A stretch of DNA of 64,000 nucleotides from Streptomyces aculeolatus (GTDB lineage: Bacteria; Actinomycetota; Actinomycetes; Streptomycetales; Streptomycetaceae), in NCBI RefSeq assembly GCF_020400605.1, contig NZ_JAINRD010000033.1, forward strand, positions 1 through 64,000, written 5' to 3'. The position numbers and the translations under genes are program-made. This document shows positions 14,708-23,151 of the stretch, one piece after another; positions within the stretch are counted from its first letter, which is position 1; each line of letters starts with the position of its first letter. The notes beneath the pieces are model-generated. The model searched no databases, was not told where the DNA came from, and saw only the letters and a program-made list of their open reading frames with translations.

Positions 14708-15835
14708 ATGGCGGTGGGACAGTGGGCACGGCCACGGGTGAAACCTGAGCACCGCGGCTACCGCACCATGGCCGGAAACGTCCGTATCGGCAGCGTCGTC
14801 TACGGCGTCGGCGCGGAGATCGAGGACCCCGGGGGCTGGGTCTGGACGCTGGTCGAGGCCGCCGACGGCACCCGCAGCGCGCGGGACATCGTCACCGCCG
14901 TGCTCGCCCGGCACGACGGCGTCGGACCCGGCGACGTCACCGCGGCGCTGGACCGGCTCGCCGCGGCGGGCTTCCTGGAGGACGCGGCCGCGCCGCTGCC
15001 CCCGCAGTTCTCGCCCCGGGAGGCCGAGCGCTACAGCCGGAGCGTGCCGCTGCTGCGCTGGATGGACCTCGGCGCGCGCGCCACCGCGTGGGAGGCGCAG
15101 CTGCGCCTGAAGGAGTCCCGGGTGCTCGTCCTGGGCGTCGGCGGTACGGGCGGCGCCGCCGCCTGGCACCTGGCCGCCTCGGGCGTCGGCCACCTGCACG
15201 TGGTCGACGACGACACGGTGGAACTGTCCAACCTCAACCGGCAGGTGCTCTACGCCGAGGCGGACCTGGGCGCCCGGAAGGCCGACGCGGCGGTGGCGCG
15301 GCTCGCCGCCCTCAACCCCGACATCCGCGTCACCGGCGAGGTGCGCCGCGTCTCCACCGCTGCGGAACTGGCCGCGCTCCTCGCGGCGTCGCCCCCGTAC
15401 GACGTGTTCGTGCTGGGCGCCGACGGGCCGCCGCAGATACGGCGCTGGGCGAACCGGGCGTGCCTGGCCGCCGGGCTGCCCTGGGTGGACGGCGGGTACA
15501 GCGGGCCGCTGGTCACCGCGGGCGTCCACCGGCCCGGCAGCGGCGGGTGCTGGGAGTGCGTGCACGACCAGGCGACGCAGCGGGCCGACCTCGGCCTCGC
15601 CGCCGGGGAGGACGTGCCCGCCGCCTCCGCCCACCTGCCGTGGAACCCGGCCAACGCCATCACCGCGGGCCTGTCCGGGGCGCTCGTCGCGTACGGCGCG
15701 CTGGCCCTGCTGACCGGCATCCCGCCGCTCGAACCCGGCGTGCGCTTCGGGTTCAACCTGATGGTGCCCGGCGACGAGGTGACCGTCCGGCTCCCGCGCC
15801 GCCCCGACTGCCCGGCCTGCGGGAACCCGGAGTGA
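14708..15835 (+). CDS. RRE-E1 fusion: PqqD-like domain joined to a ThiF/MccB-type adenylating enzyme
   Basis: A 375-residue protein. Residues ~8-100 (RVKPEHRGYRT onward, ending LDRLAAAGFLED) look like a PqqD/RRE winged-helix peptide-binding domain. Residues ~115-375 form an E1/ThiF Rossmann domain: GVGGTGG at 143-149, Asp167 in VVDDD, Arg178 in NLNRQ, Lys191 in GARKAD, and a zinc tetrad Cys281/Cys284 and Cys368/Cys371. This architecture is that of MccB, which adenylates the C-terminus of the MccA peptide, and of the E1-like partners in azole RiPPs. There is no catalytic transfer Cys to a ubiquitin-like protein nearby. It should bind the micropeptide and activate a carboxylate as acyl-AMP. The ATG is preceded by TGAGGTGG. 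Confidence 0.85.
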   Translation: MAVGQWARPRVKPEHRGYRTMAGNVRIGSVVYGVGAEIEDPGGWVWTLVEAADGTRSARDIVTAVLARHDGVGPGDVTAALDRLAAAGFLEDAAAPLPPQFSPREAERYSRSVPLLRWMDLGARATAWEAQLRLKESRVLVLGVGGTGGAAAWHLAASGVGHLHVVDDDTVELSNLNRQVLYAEADLGARKADAAVARLAALNPDIRVTGEVRRVSTAAELAALLAASPPYDVFVLGADGPPQIRRWANRACLAAGLPWVDGGYSGPLVTAGVHRPGSGGCWECVHDQATQRADLGLAAGEDVPAASAHLPWNPANAITAGLSGALVAYGALALLTGIPPLEPGVRFGFNLMVPGDEVTVRLPRRPDCPACGNPE

Positions 15836-15885
15836 GCACGCGCGCCGCCGGCCCCGCGGCCGGCGGCCGTCCGTGAGCCCGCCGG

Positions 15886-17700
15886 CTACTCCACCGTCAC
15901 CGACTTGGCCAGGTTGCGGGGCTTGTCGATGTCCCGGCCCAGCTCCAGGGCCGTGTGGTACGCGAACAGCTGCAGCGGGATGCCCATCAGGATGGGGTCC
16001 AGCTCCGGTTCGCTGCGCGGGACCACGATCGTGTGGTCCGCCTTCTCCTGCCTGCGGTGGGCGACCGCGAGGATCCGGCCCTCGCGGGCCTTGATCTCCT
16101 CCAGCGCCGCGCGGTTCTTCTCCAGCAGCTCGTCGTCCGGCACGATCGCCACCGTCGGGACCTCCGGCTCGATCAGCGCCAGCGGCCCGTGCTTCAGCTC
16201 GGAGGCCGGGTAGGCCTCGGCGTGGATGTAGCTGACCTCCTTCAGCTTCAGTGCCGCCTCCCTGGCCACCGGGTAGCCGCGGACCCGGCCGATGAACATC
16301 ATCGACTTGGCGTGCGCGTACTCCTTGGCCAGCGCCCGGATCTCGTCCTCGCCGCGCAGCATCTCCGCGATCTGCTCCGGCAGCCGGCGCAGCCCCTCGA
16401 TGACGCGGCGGCCGTCGGCGACCGACAGGTCGCGGATGCGGCCGAGGTGCAGGGCGAGGAGGCCGAAGGCGACGACGGTGTTGGTGAAGCACTTGGTGGA
16501 GACCACGCAGACCTCCGGGCCCGCGTGCACGTAGAGGCCGCCGTCCGTCTCGCGGGCGATGGCCGAGCCGACGACGTTGACGACGCCGAGGACGCGGGCG
16601 CCCTTGCGCTTCAGCTCCTGCACGGCGGCCAGCACGTCGTACGTCTCGCCGGACTGGGAGACGGCGACGTAGAGGGTGTCGGGGTCGACGACGGGGTTGC
16701 GGTAGCGGAACTCGCTGGCCGGCTCGGCGTCCGCGGGCACCCGGGCCAGCTCCTCGACGAGTTGCGCGCCGATCATGCCCGCGTGGTACGAGGTGCCGCA
16801 GCCCAGGATCTTCACCCGGCGCACCGCGCGCGCCTCGCGCGCGTCCAGGTTGAGGCCGCCGAGGTGGACGGTGGAGAACCGGTCCTCGATCCGCCCGCGC
16901 AGCACGCGGTCGACGGCGTCGGCCTGCTCGCAGATCTCCTTGTGCATGTACGTGTCGTGGCCGGCCATGTCGTACGACTCGGCGGACCACTCCACGGTCT
17001 CCGGCGAGGACGACGTGCGCGAGCCCTCGGTGGTGTACGTGCGGTAGTCGTCGGCCTTGATGGTGGCCATCTCGCCGTCGTCGAGGGTGACGACCTGGCG
17101 GGTGTGCGAGACCAGCGCGGCGACGTCGGAGGCGACGAACATCTCCCGCTCGCCGATGCCCAGCACGACGGGCGAGCCGTTGCGGGCGACGACGATGCGG
17201 TCGGGGTGGTCGGCGTGCAGCACGGCGATGCCGTACGTGCCCTCCACCAGCCGCAGCGTCTCGCGGACGGCCTCCTCCAGGGTGGCGGCGGCGGACCGGC
17301 CGACGAGGTGGGCCAGCACCTCGGTGTCGGTCTCGGAGGCCAGCTCGATGCCGTCGGCGGCGAGCTTGGCGCGCAGGTCGGCGGCGTTGTCGATGATGCC
17401 GTTGTGCACGACGGCGACCTTGCCGGCCTCGTCCAGGTGCGGGTGGGCGTTGGCGTCGCTGGGGGCGCCGTGGGTGGCCCAGCGGGTGTGCGCGATGCCC
17501 GTGGCGCCGGCGAAGCGCTTGGGCAGCCGGGCCTGGAGGTCCCGTACCCGGCCCTTGGCCTTGACGGTCTTCAGGGCGCCGGAGCGGGCGGCGATGGCCA
17601 CGCCCGCGGAGTCGTAGCCCCGGTACTCCAGCCGCTGGAGCCCTTCGAGGAGCAGGGGCGCCGCGTCGCGCTTGCCGATGTAACCAACGATTCCGCACAT
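15886..17700 (-). CDS. glmS: Glutamine-fructose-6-phosphate aminotransferase (isomerising)
   Basis: A 604-residue enzyme making glucosamine-6-phosphate for peptidoglycan. The N-terminal glutaminase starts MCGIVGYIGKRD with nucleophile Cys2 and contains RWATHGAPSD and NGIIDN. Two SIS isomerase domains follow (GCGTSYHAG, SQSGETYDVL, then MMFIGRVRGYPVAREAALKL), ending KSVTVE as usual. Length is normal. It lies convergent with the E1-like gene and shares its strand with the small upstream gene. It may be a second glmS, as in S. coelicolor glmS2, near genes for GlcNAc release. Confidence 0.97.
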   Translation of the reverse strand: MCGIVGYIGKRDAAPLLLEGLQRLEYRGYDSAGVAIAARSGALKTVKAKGRVRDLQARLPKRFAGATGIAHTRWATHGAPSDANAHPHLDEAGKVAVVHNGIIDNAADLRAKLAADGIELASETDTEVLAHLVGRSAAATLEEAVRETLRLVEGTYGIAVLHADHPDRIVVARNGSPVVLGIGEREMFVASDVAALVSHTRQVVTLDDGEMATIKADDYRTYTTEGSRTSSSPETVEWSAESYDMAGHDTYMHKEICEQADAVDRVLRGRIEDRFSTVHLGGLNLDAREARAVRRVKILGCGTSYHAGMIGAQLVEELARVPADAEPASEFRYRNPVVDPDTLYVAVSQSGETYDVLAAVQELKRKGARVLGVVNVVGSAIARETDGGLYVHAGPEVCVVSTKCFTNTVVAFGLLALHLGRIRDLSVADGRRVIEGLRRLPEQIAEMLRGEDEIRALAKEYAHAKSMMFIGRVRGYPVAREAALKLKEVSYIHAEAYPASELKHGPLALIEPEVPTVAIVPDDELLEKNRAALEEIKAREGRILAVAHRRQEKADHTIVVPRSEPELDPILMGIPLQLFAYHTALELGRDIDKPRNLAKSVTVE

Positions 17701-17746
17701 ATCGTTCGCTTCCTGTCGGGAGGGGAGGGTGAGGGAGGTGGGGCGG

Positions 17747-18004
17747 CTACCCGTAGACGATGCGGCGCAGCTGACGCGGGGTCAGCTCGGGCGGCGCGAC
17801 CGCGCGGTGCGCCAGCTCCCGGGCGATCCGGCCGAAGATCTCGTCGTTCACCAGGCCGCCCGCCTGCAGCTCGCGGTGGCGGCGGCGGACGAACGCGGGC
17901 GTCGTCTCGTCGAAGTAGGCCAGGACGTCCTGCACGACCCGCGCGGCTTCGCCGCGGCTGAGCGGCGCGCTGCGCATCAGGTGGTCGATGAGGTCGTCGT
18001 GCAC
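17747..18004 (-). CDS. Small conserved protein upstream of glmS
   Basis: An 85-residue, mostly helical protein starting at GTG 18004. Segments LIDHLMRSAPLSRGEAARVV, AYFDETTPAFVRRRHRELQA and GRIARELAHRAV are compact amphipathic helices; no known motif is recognised. It ends 46 bases before glmS on the same strand, so co-transcription is likely. It diverges from the GH20 gene, with the DasR-like site between them. Function unknown. Confidence 0.75.
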   Translation of the reverse strand: MHDDLIDHLMRSAPLSRGEAARVVQDVLAYFDETTPAFVRRRHRELQAGGLVNDEIFGRIARELAHRAVAPPELTPRQLRRIVYG

Positions 18005-18097
18005 TCGTTGATAGTGCTTGATGATCTTCTCTTTCGCAAGAAATCTGCCCGGAATCGGGCAGGAACCACTCGTTTCCCGCGGGCGGCCCCGCGGCAG

Positions 18098-18113
18098 AGT
18101 GGTCTACACCCTT
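18098..18113. promoter_or_regulatory. DasR-responsive element (dre)-like site
   Basis: AGTGGTCTACACCCTT matches the DasR consensus A(C/G)TGGTCTAGACCA(G/C)T at 13 of 16 positions. It lies 77 bases upstream of the GH20 start and 94 bases from the divergent small gene. DasR is the GntR-type GlcNAc regulator of Streptomyces, so control of a hexosaminidase is biologically sensible. Confidence 0.65.
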
Positions 18114-18189
18114 GACCGACCCGGACACCGGCGGTACGCCTGGGAATGTCCATGTCATGCGTACGATCCGCAGCCCCGAAGGGACCACT

Positions 18190-19854
18190 GTGAGACGTCA
18201 CCGCCCGGGGACCACCCCCCACCGCTCCCCGCGCTCCCTCGCGCGCCTCGGCGTCGCGCTGCTGCTCACCGTCGCCGCGGGCGTCGGCGCCGGCGGCGCC
18301 GCGCCCGCCGGCACCCCGGCGGACGGCACCGCCGCGGACGCCGCGCGGGCGCGTGCCGCCGAGCCGGCCGCGCTGGACTCCGTCATCCCCGCCCCCGCCG
18401 CCGTCGCACCCGGCGGCAGCCCGTACGAGATCACCGCGGACACCGGCATCCGCGTCCCGCCCGGCAGCTCCGCCGCCGCCGGCGCCGCCCGCGAGGCCGG
18501 CGAGTACCTGGCCGGGGTGCTGCGCCCCTCGACCGGCTTCGAGCTGCCCGTCGGCAGCGAGTCCGGCGACGTCGAGCTGCGCCTGAGCGCCGGGCTCAAG
18601 AAGGCGGTCGGCACCGAGGGCTACGAGCTGGACTCCGGCGCGGACGGCGTGGTGATCTCCGCCGCCGCGCCCGCCGGGCTCTTCCACGGCGTGCAGACCC
18701 TGCGCCAACTGCTGCCGCCGGCCGTGGAGGCGGGCACGGCGCAGGACGGGCCGTGGCTGGTGGCCGGGGGCCGGATCACCGACGAGCCCCGTTTCGCGTA
18801 CCGCAGCGCGATGCTCGACGTGGCGCGGCACTTCTTCACGGTCGAGCAGGTCAAGCGCTACATCGACCAGCTCGCGCTGTACAAGTACAACACCCTGCAC
18901 CTGCACCTCACCGACGACCAGGGCTGGCGGCTGGCGATCGACTCCTGGCCGAACCTCGCCGAGTACGGCGGCAGCACGCAGGTCGGCGGCGGGCCCGGCG
19001 GCTACTACACCAAGGACCAGTACCGCGACATCGTCGCGTACGCCGCGAGCCGCCACATGACCGTCGTGCCCGAGGTCGACATGCCGGGCCACACCAACGC
19101 CGCCCTCGCCTCCTACGCCGAGCTGAACTGCGACGGCGTCGCCCCGCCGCTGTACACCGGCACGAGCGTCGGCTTCAGCTCGCTGTGCGTGCCGAAGGAG
19201 GTCACGTACGACTTCGTCGACGACGTCCTGCGGGAGCTGGCAGAGCTGACCCCCGGCAAGTACCTGCACATCGGCGGCGACGAGGCCCACTCCACCCCGC
19301 ACGAGGAGTACGTCGCCTTCATGGACCGGGCGCAGGAGGTCGTCGGGAAGTACGGCAAGACCGTCGTCGGCTGGCACCAGCTCACCGGCGCGAACCCCGT
19401 CGACGGCGCCGTCGCCCAGTACTGGGGCACCAGCGGCGGCGAGCAGGAGGTCATCGACGCCGCCAAGGCGGGCACCCCGCTGGTGCTGTCGCCCGCCAAC
19501 AGGACGTACCTGGACATGAAGTACCACGAGGGGACGCCGCTCGGGCTGAGCTGGGCGGGCTACGTCGAGGTGCGGCAGTCCTACGACTGGGACCCCGGCA
19601 CGTACATGAAGGGCGGCGTGCCCGAGAGCGCGATCCTCGGCGTCGAGGCGCCGCTGTGGTCGGAGACGCTGTCGACCAGCGACCAGATCGAGTTCATGGC
19701 CTTCCCGCGCGCCGCGGGCGCCGCCGAGCTGGGCTGGTCGCCGGCCGCGGAGCTCGGCTGGGAGGGCTACCGCGACCGGCTGGTGGCGCAAGGCCCGCGG
19801 TGGGAGGAGATGGGCATCGACTTCTACCGCTCGACGCAGGTGCCCTGGCAGTGA
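18190..19854 (+). CDS. Secreted GH20 beta-N-acetylhexosaminidase
   Basis: A 554-residue enzyme releasing GlcNAc from chitobiose and chitin oligomers outside the cell. GTG 18190 is chosen because GAAGGGA precedes it by six bases; the frame is open to 18112 but that start would fall in the dre site. A signal peptide follows (basic, then LARLGVALLLTVAAGVGAGG). GH20b N-domain is followed by the GH20 barrel with HLTDDQGWR, MPGHTNAALASY, the catalytic Asp-Glu pair in HIGGDEAHST, YWGTSGG and LWSETL. Together with glmS and the dre site it forms an amino-sugar supply locus. Confidence 0.94.
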   Translation: MRRHRPGTTPHRSPRSLARLGVALLLTVAAGVGAGGAAPAGTPADGTAADAARARAAEPAALDSVIPAPAAVAPGGSPYEITADTGIRVPPGSSAAAGAAREAGEYLAGVLRPSTGFELPVGSESGDVELRLSAGLKKAVGTEGYELDSGADGVVISAAAPAGLFHGVQTLRQLLPPAVEAGTAQDGPWLVAGGRITDEPRFAYRSAMLDVARHFFTVEQVKRYIDQLALYKYNTLHLHLTDDQGWRLAIDSWPNLAEYGGSTQVGGGPGGYYTKDQYRDIVAYAASRHMTVVPEVDMPGHTNAALASYAELNCDGVAPPLYTGTSVGFSSLCVPKEVTYDFVDDVLRELAELTPGKYLHIGGDEAHSTPHEEYVAFMDRAQEVVGKYGKTVVGWHQLTGANPVDGAVAQYWGTSGGEQEVIDAAKAGTPLVLSPANRTYLDMKYHEGTPLGLSWAGYVEVRQSYDWDPGTYMKGGVPESAILGVEAPLWSETLSTSDQIEFMAFPRAAGAAELGWSPAAELGWEGYRDRLVAQGPRWEEMGIDFYRSTQVPWQ

Positions 19855-19867
19855 CGCCGTAGGTTGG

Positions 19868-19901
19868 GGCGGGTCCGTGCACCGGGGGGCACGGGCCCGC
19901 C
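19868..19901 (+). terminator. Terminator after the GH20 gene
   Basis: GGCGGGTCCGTGC pairs with GCACGGGCCCGCC (13 bp, one G-U) around an 8-base loop, 13 bases after the stop. The rest of 19902-20124 shows no gene. Confidence 0.65.
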
Positions 19902-20124
19902 TCCCCCCTGCGGCTGCCGGTCCGCGGCGTGGCCGCGGAGCCCGCGGAGGGGAGGCGGTGGGGGGACGGCCCGCACCGCTCGGCACGGCTGGAGACCAGG
20001 GCCTCCGCGCCGTCCCGAGGAACGCTACGCACGCTAGTGGCCCCGACTCGGGCAAAACACCCGACACGGGCACCGGGCCCGAGGCTTAAGACTCTCTTGA
20101 GGAACGCATCGGAGGCACTTAATC

Positions 20125-20166
20125 CGCGCGCCGCCGGGGCGGGGAGAGCCGCCCCGGCGGCGCGCG
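20125..20166 (-). terminator. Terminator after the GH9 cellulase gene
   Basis: A perfect 18-bp GC-rich stem (CGCGCGCCGCCGGGGCGG with its complement at 20149-20166) around a 6-base loop, 31 bases past the cellulase stop on the minus strand. Confidence 0.75.
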
Positions 20167-20197
20167 GCCGGCCGTTCAGGTGCTGTTCGGGTGCCGC

Positions 20198-22777
20198 TCA
20201 GGTGCCGCCGAGCTTCACCTCCCGGGGCGCGCCGTTGCTGCCGCTCCAGCCGGCGTTGAAGCCGAAGGAGACGGAACCGCCGTCCGGCACCGCGCCGTTG
20301 TACGGCGTGTTCCGGCAGCTCACGGTGGTGCCGGCCTGGGTGCAGACGGCGTTCCAGGCGTTCTGCAGGCGCTGCCCGTCGGGGAAGTCCCACTCCGCGG
20401 TCCAGCCGTCGAGCGCGGCGCCGTCGCAGGAGATCGTGACGGTGCCGGTGAAGCCGCCGGGCCACTGGTTGGGCACGTCGTACGCCGCGGCGCACTCCTC
20501 GCCGGGGCCCGTCCCCGGGCCGCCGCCGGCGACGAGGTCGTCGGCGTAGCCGGCGATCCAGGCGAGCGGGGCGTTCCAGTTGATGGTGACCTCGTTGGTC
20601 GAGTACGACTCGATGTCGTCGATGTAGCACATCGCCGGCGCGCAGCCGGTCAGCTCCCGCTGCGCGACCGGGTCCTCCAGCTGCGAGTCCGGGCCGCCGG
20701 CCAGCGCGCCCGGGGGCGGGTTGGGCAGGCTCGGGTCGAGCTGGTTCGCCCAGTGCCGGTGGTGCTGGTTCTTCGAGTCGCGCTCGCCGTGGCCGGTGAC
20801 GTACGACTGGTTCAGCGGGTTGCGGCCGAGCACGTAGTCGAGGCCGGTCAGTACGGCGTCGCGGTAGCCGGCCTCGCCCGTCAGGCCGTGGGCGGTGGCC
20901 AGGACGACCATGTTGTTGAGCACCTGGGAGTTGGAGCCCCAGACGTAGCGCCCGCCCTCGGGGGCGTACGGGAGGCCGTAGGCGGCGTTCGCGGCGTCGG
21001 CCGCGTAGCCGTCGGCGGCGTCGGTGACCATGCCGCGTACGACGGCGAGCTGCGCGTCGGTCAGCCCGCTGTCGACGGTGGCCAGGTCCAGCGCGCCGAG
21101 GCCGGCGGTGGCGCCCCACGACATGCCGCCGCCGGGGAAGACCGCCGCGGCGTCGCCGTGCAGGGGCGAGCCGAGCACGTCCTGGAGGTAGGCGTCCTCA
21201 CCGGTGGACAGGTACAGCTCGGCGGCGGCCCAGTAGAACTCGTCGCTCACGTCGCCGTCGCTGTACGCGCCGCCGCCGGTGCCGTCGTTCGGGTCGGCGA
21301 GCATGTCGGGGTTCGCCTTCGCGGCGGCGTACGCCGTACGGGCCGCGGACAGGCAGCGGTCGGCGAAGTCGGCGTCGAAGCCGGCGTACAGCCGCCCGCA
21401 CTGGGCGCCGGTGGCGGCCAGGTTGAGCGTCGCGGCGGTGGACGGCGGGTGCAGCTCGCGGGCCTGCGCGTCCTCGTGCGGCAGCGTGGGCAGGGCGGTC
21501 CACTGGTCGTCGTGCAGCTTGTGGTGCGCCATGCCGGCCAGTTCCTCGCCGGCCGGGACCTGCATGGAGAGCAGGAACTCCATCTGCCAGCGTGCCTCGT
21601 CGAGCACGTCGGGCACGCCGTTGCCGCGCTCGGGCACGGCGAGCTTGCCGTCCCCGATGGGCTCGCCGTCGGCGCCGTCGGTGGTCAGCGTGCGCTCGTA
21701 CGCGCCCATCACCTGCGCGGCGGCGATGCCGCCGTTGACGACGTACTTGCCGTGGTCGCCCGCGTCGTACCAGCCGCCCGCGGCGTCCAGCGTGTAGTCG
21801 CAGACCCCGGCCTGGCAGGGGACGCCGTCGTCGCCCTGGTTGGGCGCGACGCCCACGTGCCCGGCGGGGCGGGCGTACTCCTCGCCGACCAGCTCCGCGT
21901 CGATCTCGATGCCGCTGCGGTTGTGGTAGAAGTACGCGAGCGCGTCGGTGCGCAGCTTGCCGTAGATGTCGTCGCCGATGGCGAAGGGCTCGCTGGTCTC
22001 GCCGCCGATCGTGACGGTGTAGCCGTCGCCGGCCTCGGTGAAGTCGCCGAAGGCGAAGGTGTGCACGTTCTGCAGCGAGGTCGGGTCGGTGCCCGCGGGC
22101 ACGGTGGTCCCGCTCGCCTTCTCGGTGCCGTCCGCGGCGTTCAGGGTCCAGCCGAGGGGCTCGGTGGCGTCGGTGACGAAGGTGCCGTTCTTCGGCCCGT
22201 CGGTGAGGTAGCCGACCTGGTTGACGCGCACGGGCGAGCCGGTGTCCGGGTCGTACGGGGGCTGTTCCGCACCGCCGCGCAGCGAGACGTCGTCGACGCA
22301 GAAGGTGTACGCCGCGTCGCTGCCGCCGATCTGGAAGGCGAGCTGGGCGGCGTCGTCCGCGGCGGTGGCGGTGAAGACGTGCTCGAAGGTCTGCGCGGTG
22401 TCGGTCACCTGGTCCGCGGAGGAGAAGAACTGGCCCCACGGCTCCACGGCCTGCTGCACGTTGGTGCGGATCGTCACGGGTGTGGTGGCGGTCGCGGTGT
22501 AGCTCAGGGCGTAGGTCTCGCCCGCGGTGATCGGCAGGCCGTCCTGGCCGATGATGGCGTCCCACGGGTTGACCGTGCCGGCGGGCACGTCGGCGCAGAG
22601 CCGGCCGTCGACCACGGTGCCGGGACTGTCCGGCGTGAACCACCACGGCGCGGTGCCGGCGTCGAAGCCGCCGTTGACGATCAGCTCGGGGCCCTCGTCG
22701 GCCGCGGCGGCGCCGGGCGCGGCGAGCGCTCCGGCGACCAGCGCGGCGGCGAGGGCACGGGGTATGTGCCGTCTCAC
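20198..22777 (-). CDS. Secreted multidomain GH9 cellulase (CBM4/9, Ig-like, GH9, CBM2)
   Basis: An 859-residue secreted enzyme. The start is GTG 22777 with GAAAGGAC upstream, giving a signal peptide VRRHIPRALAAALVAGALAA cut near AAA-ADEGP. Domains in order: CBM4/9-like (~30-165, GPELIVNGGFDAG), a CelD-type Ig-like module (~180-260, VRVNQVGYLTDGPK), the GH9 catalytic domain (~270-740, with GGWYDAGDHGKYV, TGHGERDSKNQHHRHW and DIESYSTNEVTINWNA holding the acid Glu), then a C-terminal CBM2 (~760-859). It hydrolyses cellulose to cello-oligosaccharides. A perfect CebR operator lies ~190 bases upstream, so it belongs to the cellobiose regulon. Confidence 0.94.
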   Translation of the reverse strand: MRRHIPRALAAALVAGALAAPGAAAADEGPELIVNGGFDAGTAPWWFTPDSPGTVVDGRLCADVPAGTVNPWDAIIGQDGLPITAGETYALSYTATATTPVTIRTNVQQAVEPWGQFFSSADQVTDTAQTFEHVFTATAADDAAQLAFQIGGSDAAYTFCVDDVSLRGGAEQPPYDPDTGSPVRVNQVGYLTDGPKNGTFVTDATEPLGWTLNAADGTEKASGTTVPAGTDPTSLQNVHTFAFGDFTEAGDGYTVTIGGETSEPFAIGDDIYGKLRTDALAYFYHNRSGIEIDAELVGEEYARPAGHVGVAPNQGDDGVPCQAGVCDYTLDAAGGWYDAGDHGKYVVNGGIAAAQVMGAYERTLTTDGADGEPIGDGKLAVPERGNGVPDVLDEARWQMEFLLSMQVPAGEELAGMAHHKLHDDQWTALPTLPHEDAQARELHPPSTAATLNLAATGAQCGRLYAGFDADFADRCLSAARTAYAAAKANPDMLADPNDGTGGGAYSDGDVSDEFYWAAAELYLSTGEDAYLQDVLGSPLHGDAAAVFPGGGMSWGATAGLGALDLATVDSGLTDAQLAVVRGMVTDAADGYAADAANAAYGLPYAPEGGRYVWGSNSQVLNNMVVLATAHGLTGEAGYRDAVLTGLDYVLGRNPLNQSYVTGHGERDSKNQHHRHWANQLDPSLPNPPPGALAGGPDSQLEDPVAQRELTGCAPAMCYIDDIESYSTNEVTINWNAPLAWIAGYADDLVAGGGPGTGPGEECAAAYDVPNQWPGGFTGTVTISCDGAALDGWTAEWDFPDGQRLQNAWNAVCTQAGTTVSCRNTPYNGAVPDGGSVSFGFNAGWSGSNGAPREVKLGGT

Positions 22778-22970
22778 GGAAAGTCCTTTCGGCGGGGGTG
22801 GGGGGCTGGGGCGCGGGCGGGCCCGCGGAGCGGACGGGGTGCGAGACAGCCGGGCCGGGCGCACGGGGCCTGTGCGCGCCCGGCCCGGCTGAGCCGAGCG
22901 GACGGGGGTGGACCTGGGGTGGTTCGCCCCCCGTCCTCACCTCGCGGCGGGAGGTGCAAGACTTGAAGTG

Positions 22971-22984
22971 TGGGAGCGCTCCCA
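22971..22984. promoter_or_regulatory. CebR operator upstream of the GH9 cellulase
   Basis: TGGGAGCGCTCCCA, a perfect 14-bp palindrome identical to the published CebR box and to the two other copies in this window. It lies in the 374-base gap between the cellulase and cebR, both on the minus strand, so it most likely controls the cellulase. No gene is visible in the rest of that gap. Confidence 0.93.
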
Positions 22985-23080
22985 ATCTCCCGAAGGGTTA
23001 TGCACCTGTCAACCCTCGCGACAGAAGTCGGCCCAGGGGCGGGCGAGTTGGCCGGTACGGGCCCGAAAGCCGGCCCGCAC

Positions 23081-23124
23081 ACGCAGGCGGGGCGGGCCCG
23101 CTTCCGGACCCGCCCCGCCTGCGT
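23081..23124 (-). terminator. Terminator after cebR
   Basis: A perfect 16-bp stem (ACGCAGGCGGGGCGGG with 23109-23124) around a 12-base loop, 28 bases past the cebR stop. It insulates cebR from the cellulase promoter region. Confidence 0.8.
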
Positions 23125-23151
23125 ACCGCGGACCCCGCCGGGCCCGCCGGG

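Noticed and set aside
14693..17698. Long minus-strand open frame of about 1000 codons
   Set aside because: It is the shadow of glmS (minus, another frame) and of the plus-strand E1-like gene. Composition is Arg/Gly/Pro-rich with no domain, and the real frames have motifs and GC3 bias.
18112..18189. N-terminal extension of the GH20 gene
   Set aside because: It would start inside the DasR-like site and put ~26 polar residues before the signal peptide; GTG 18190 has a good ribosome site.
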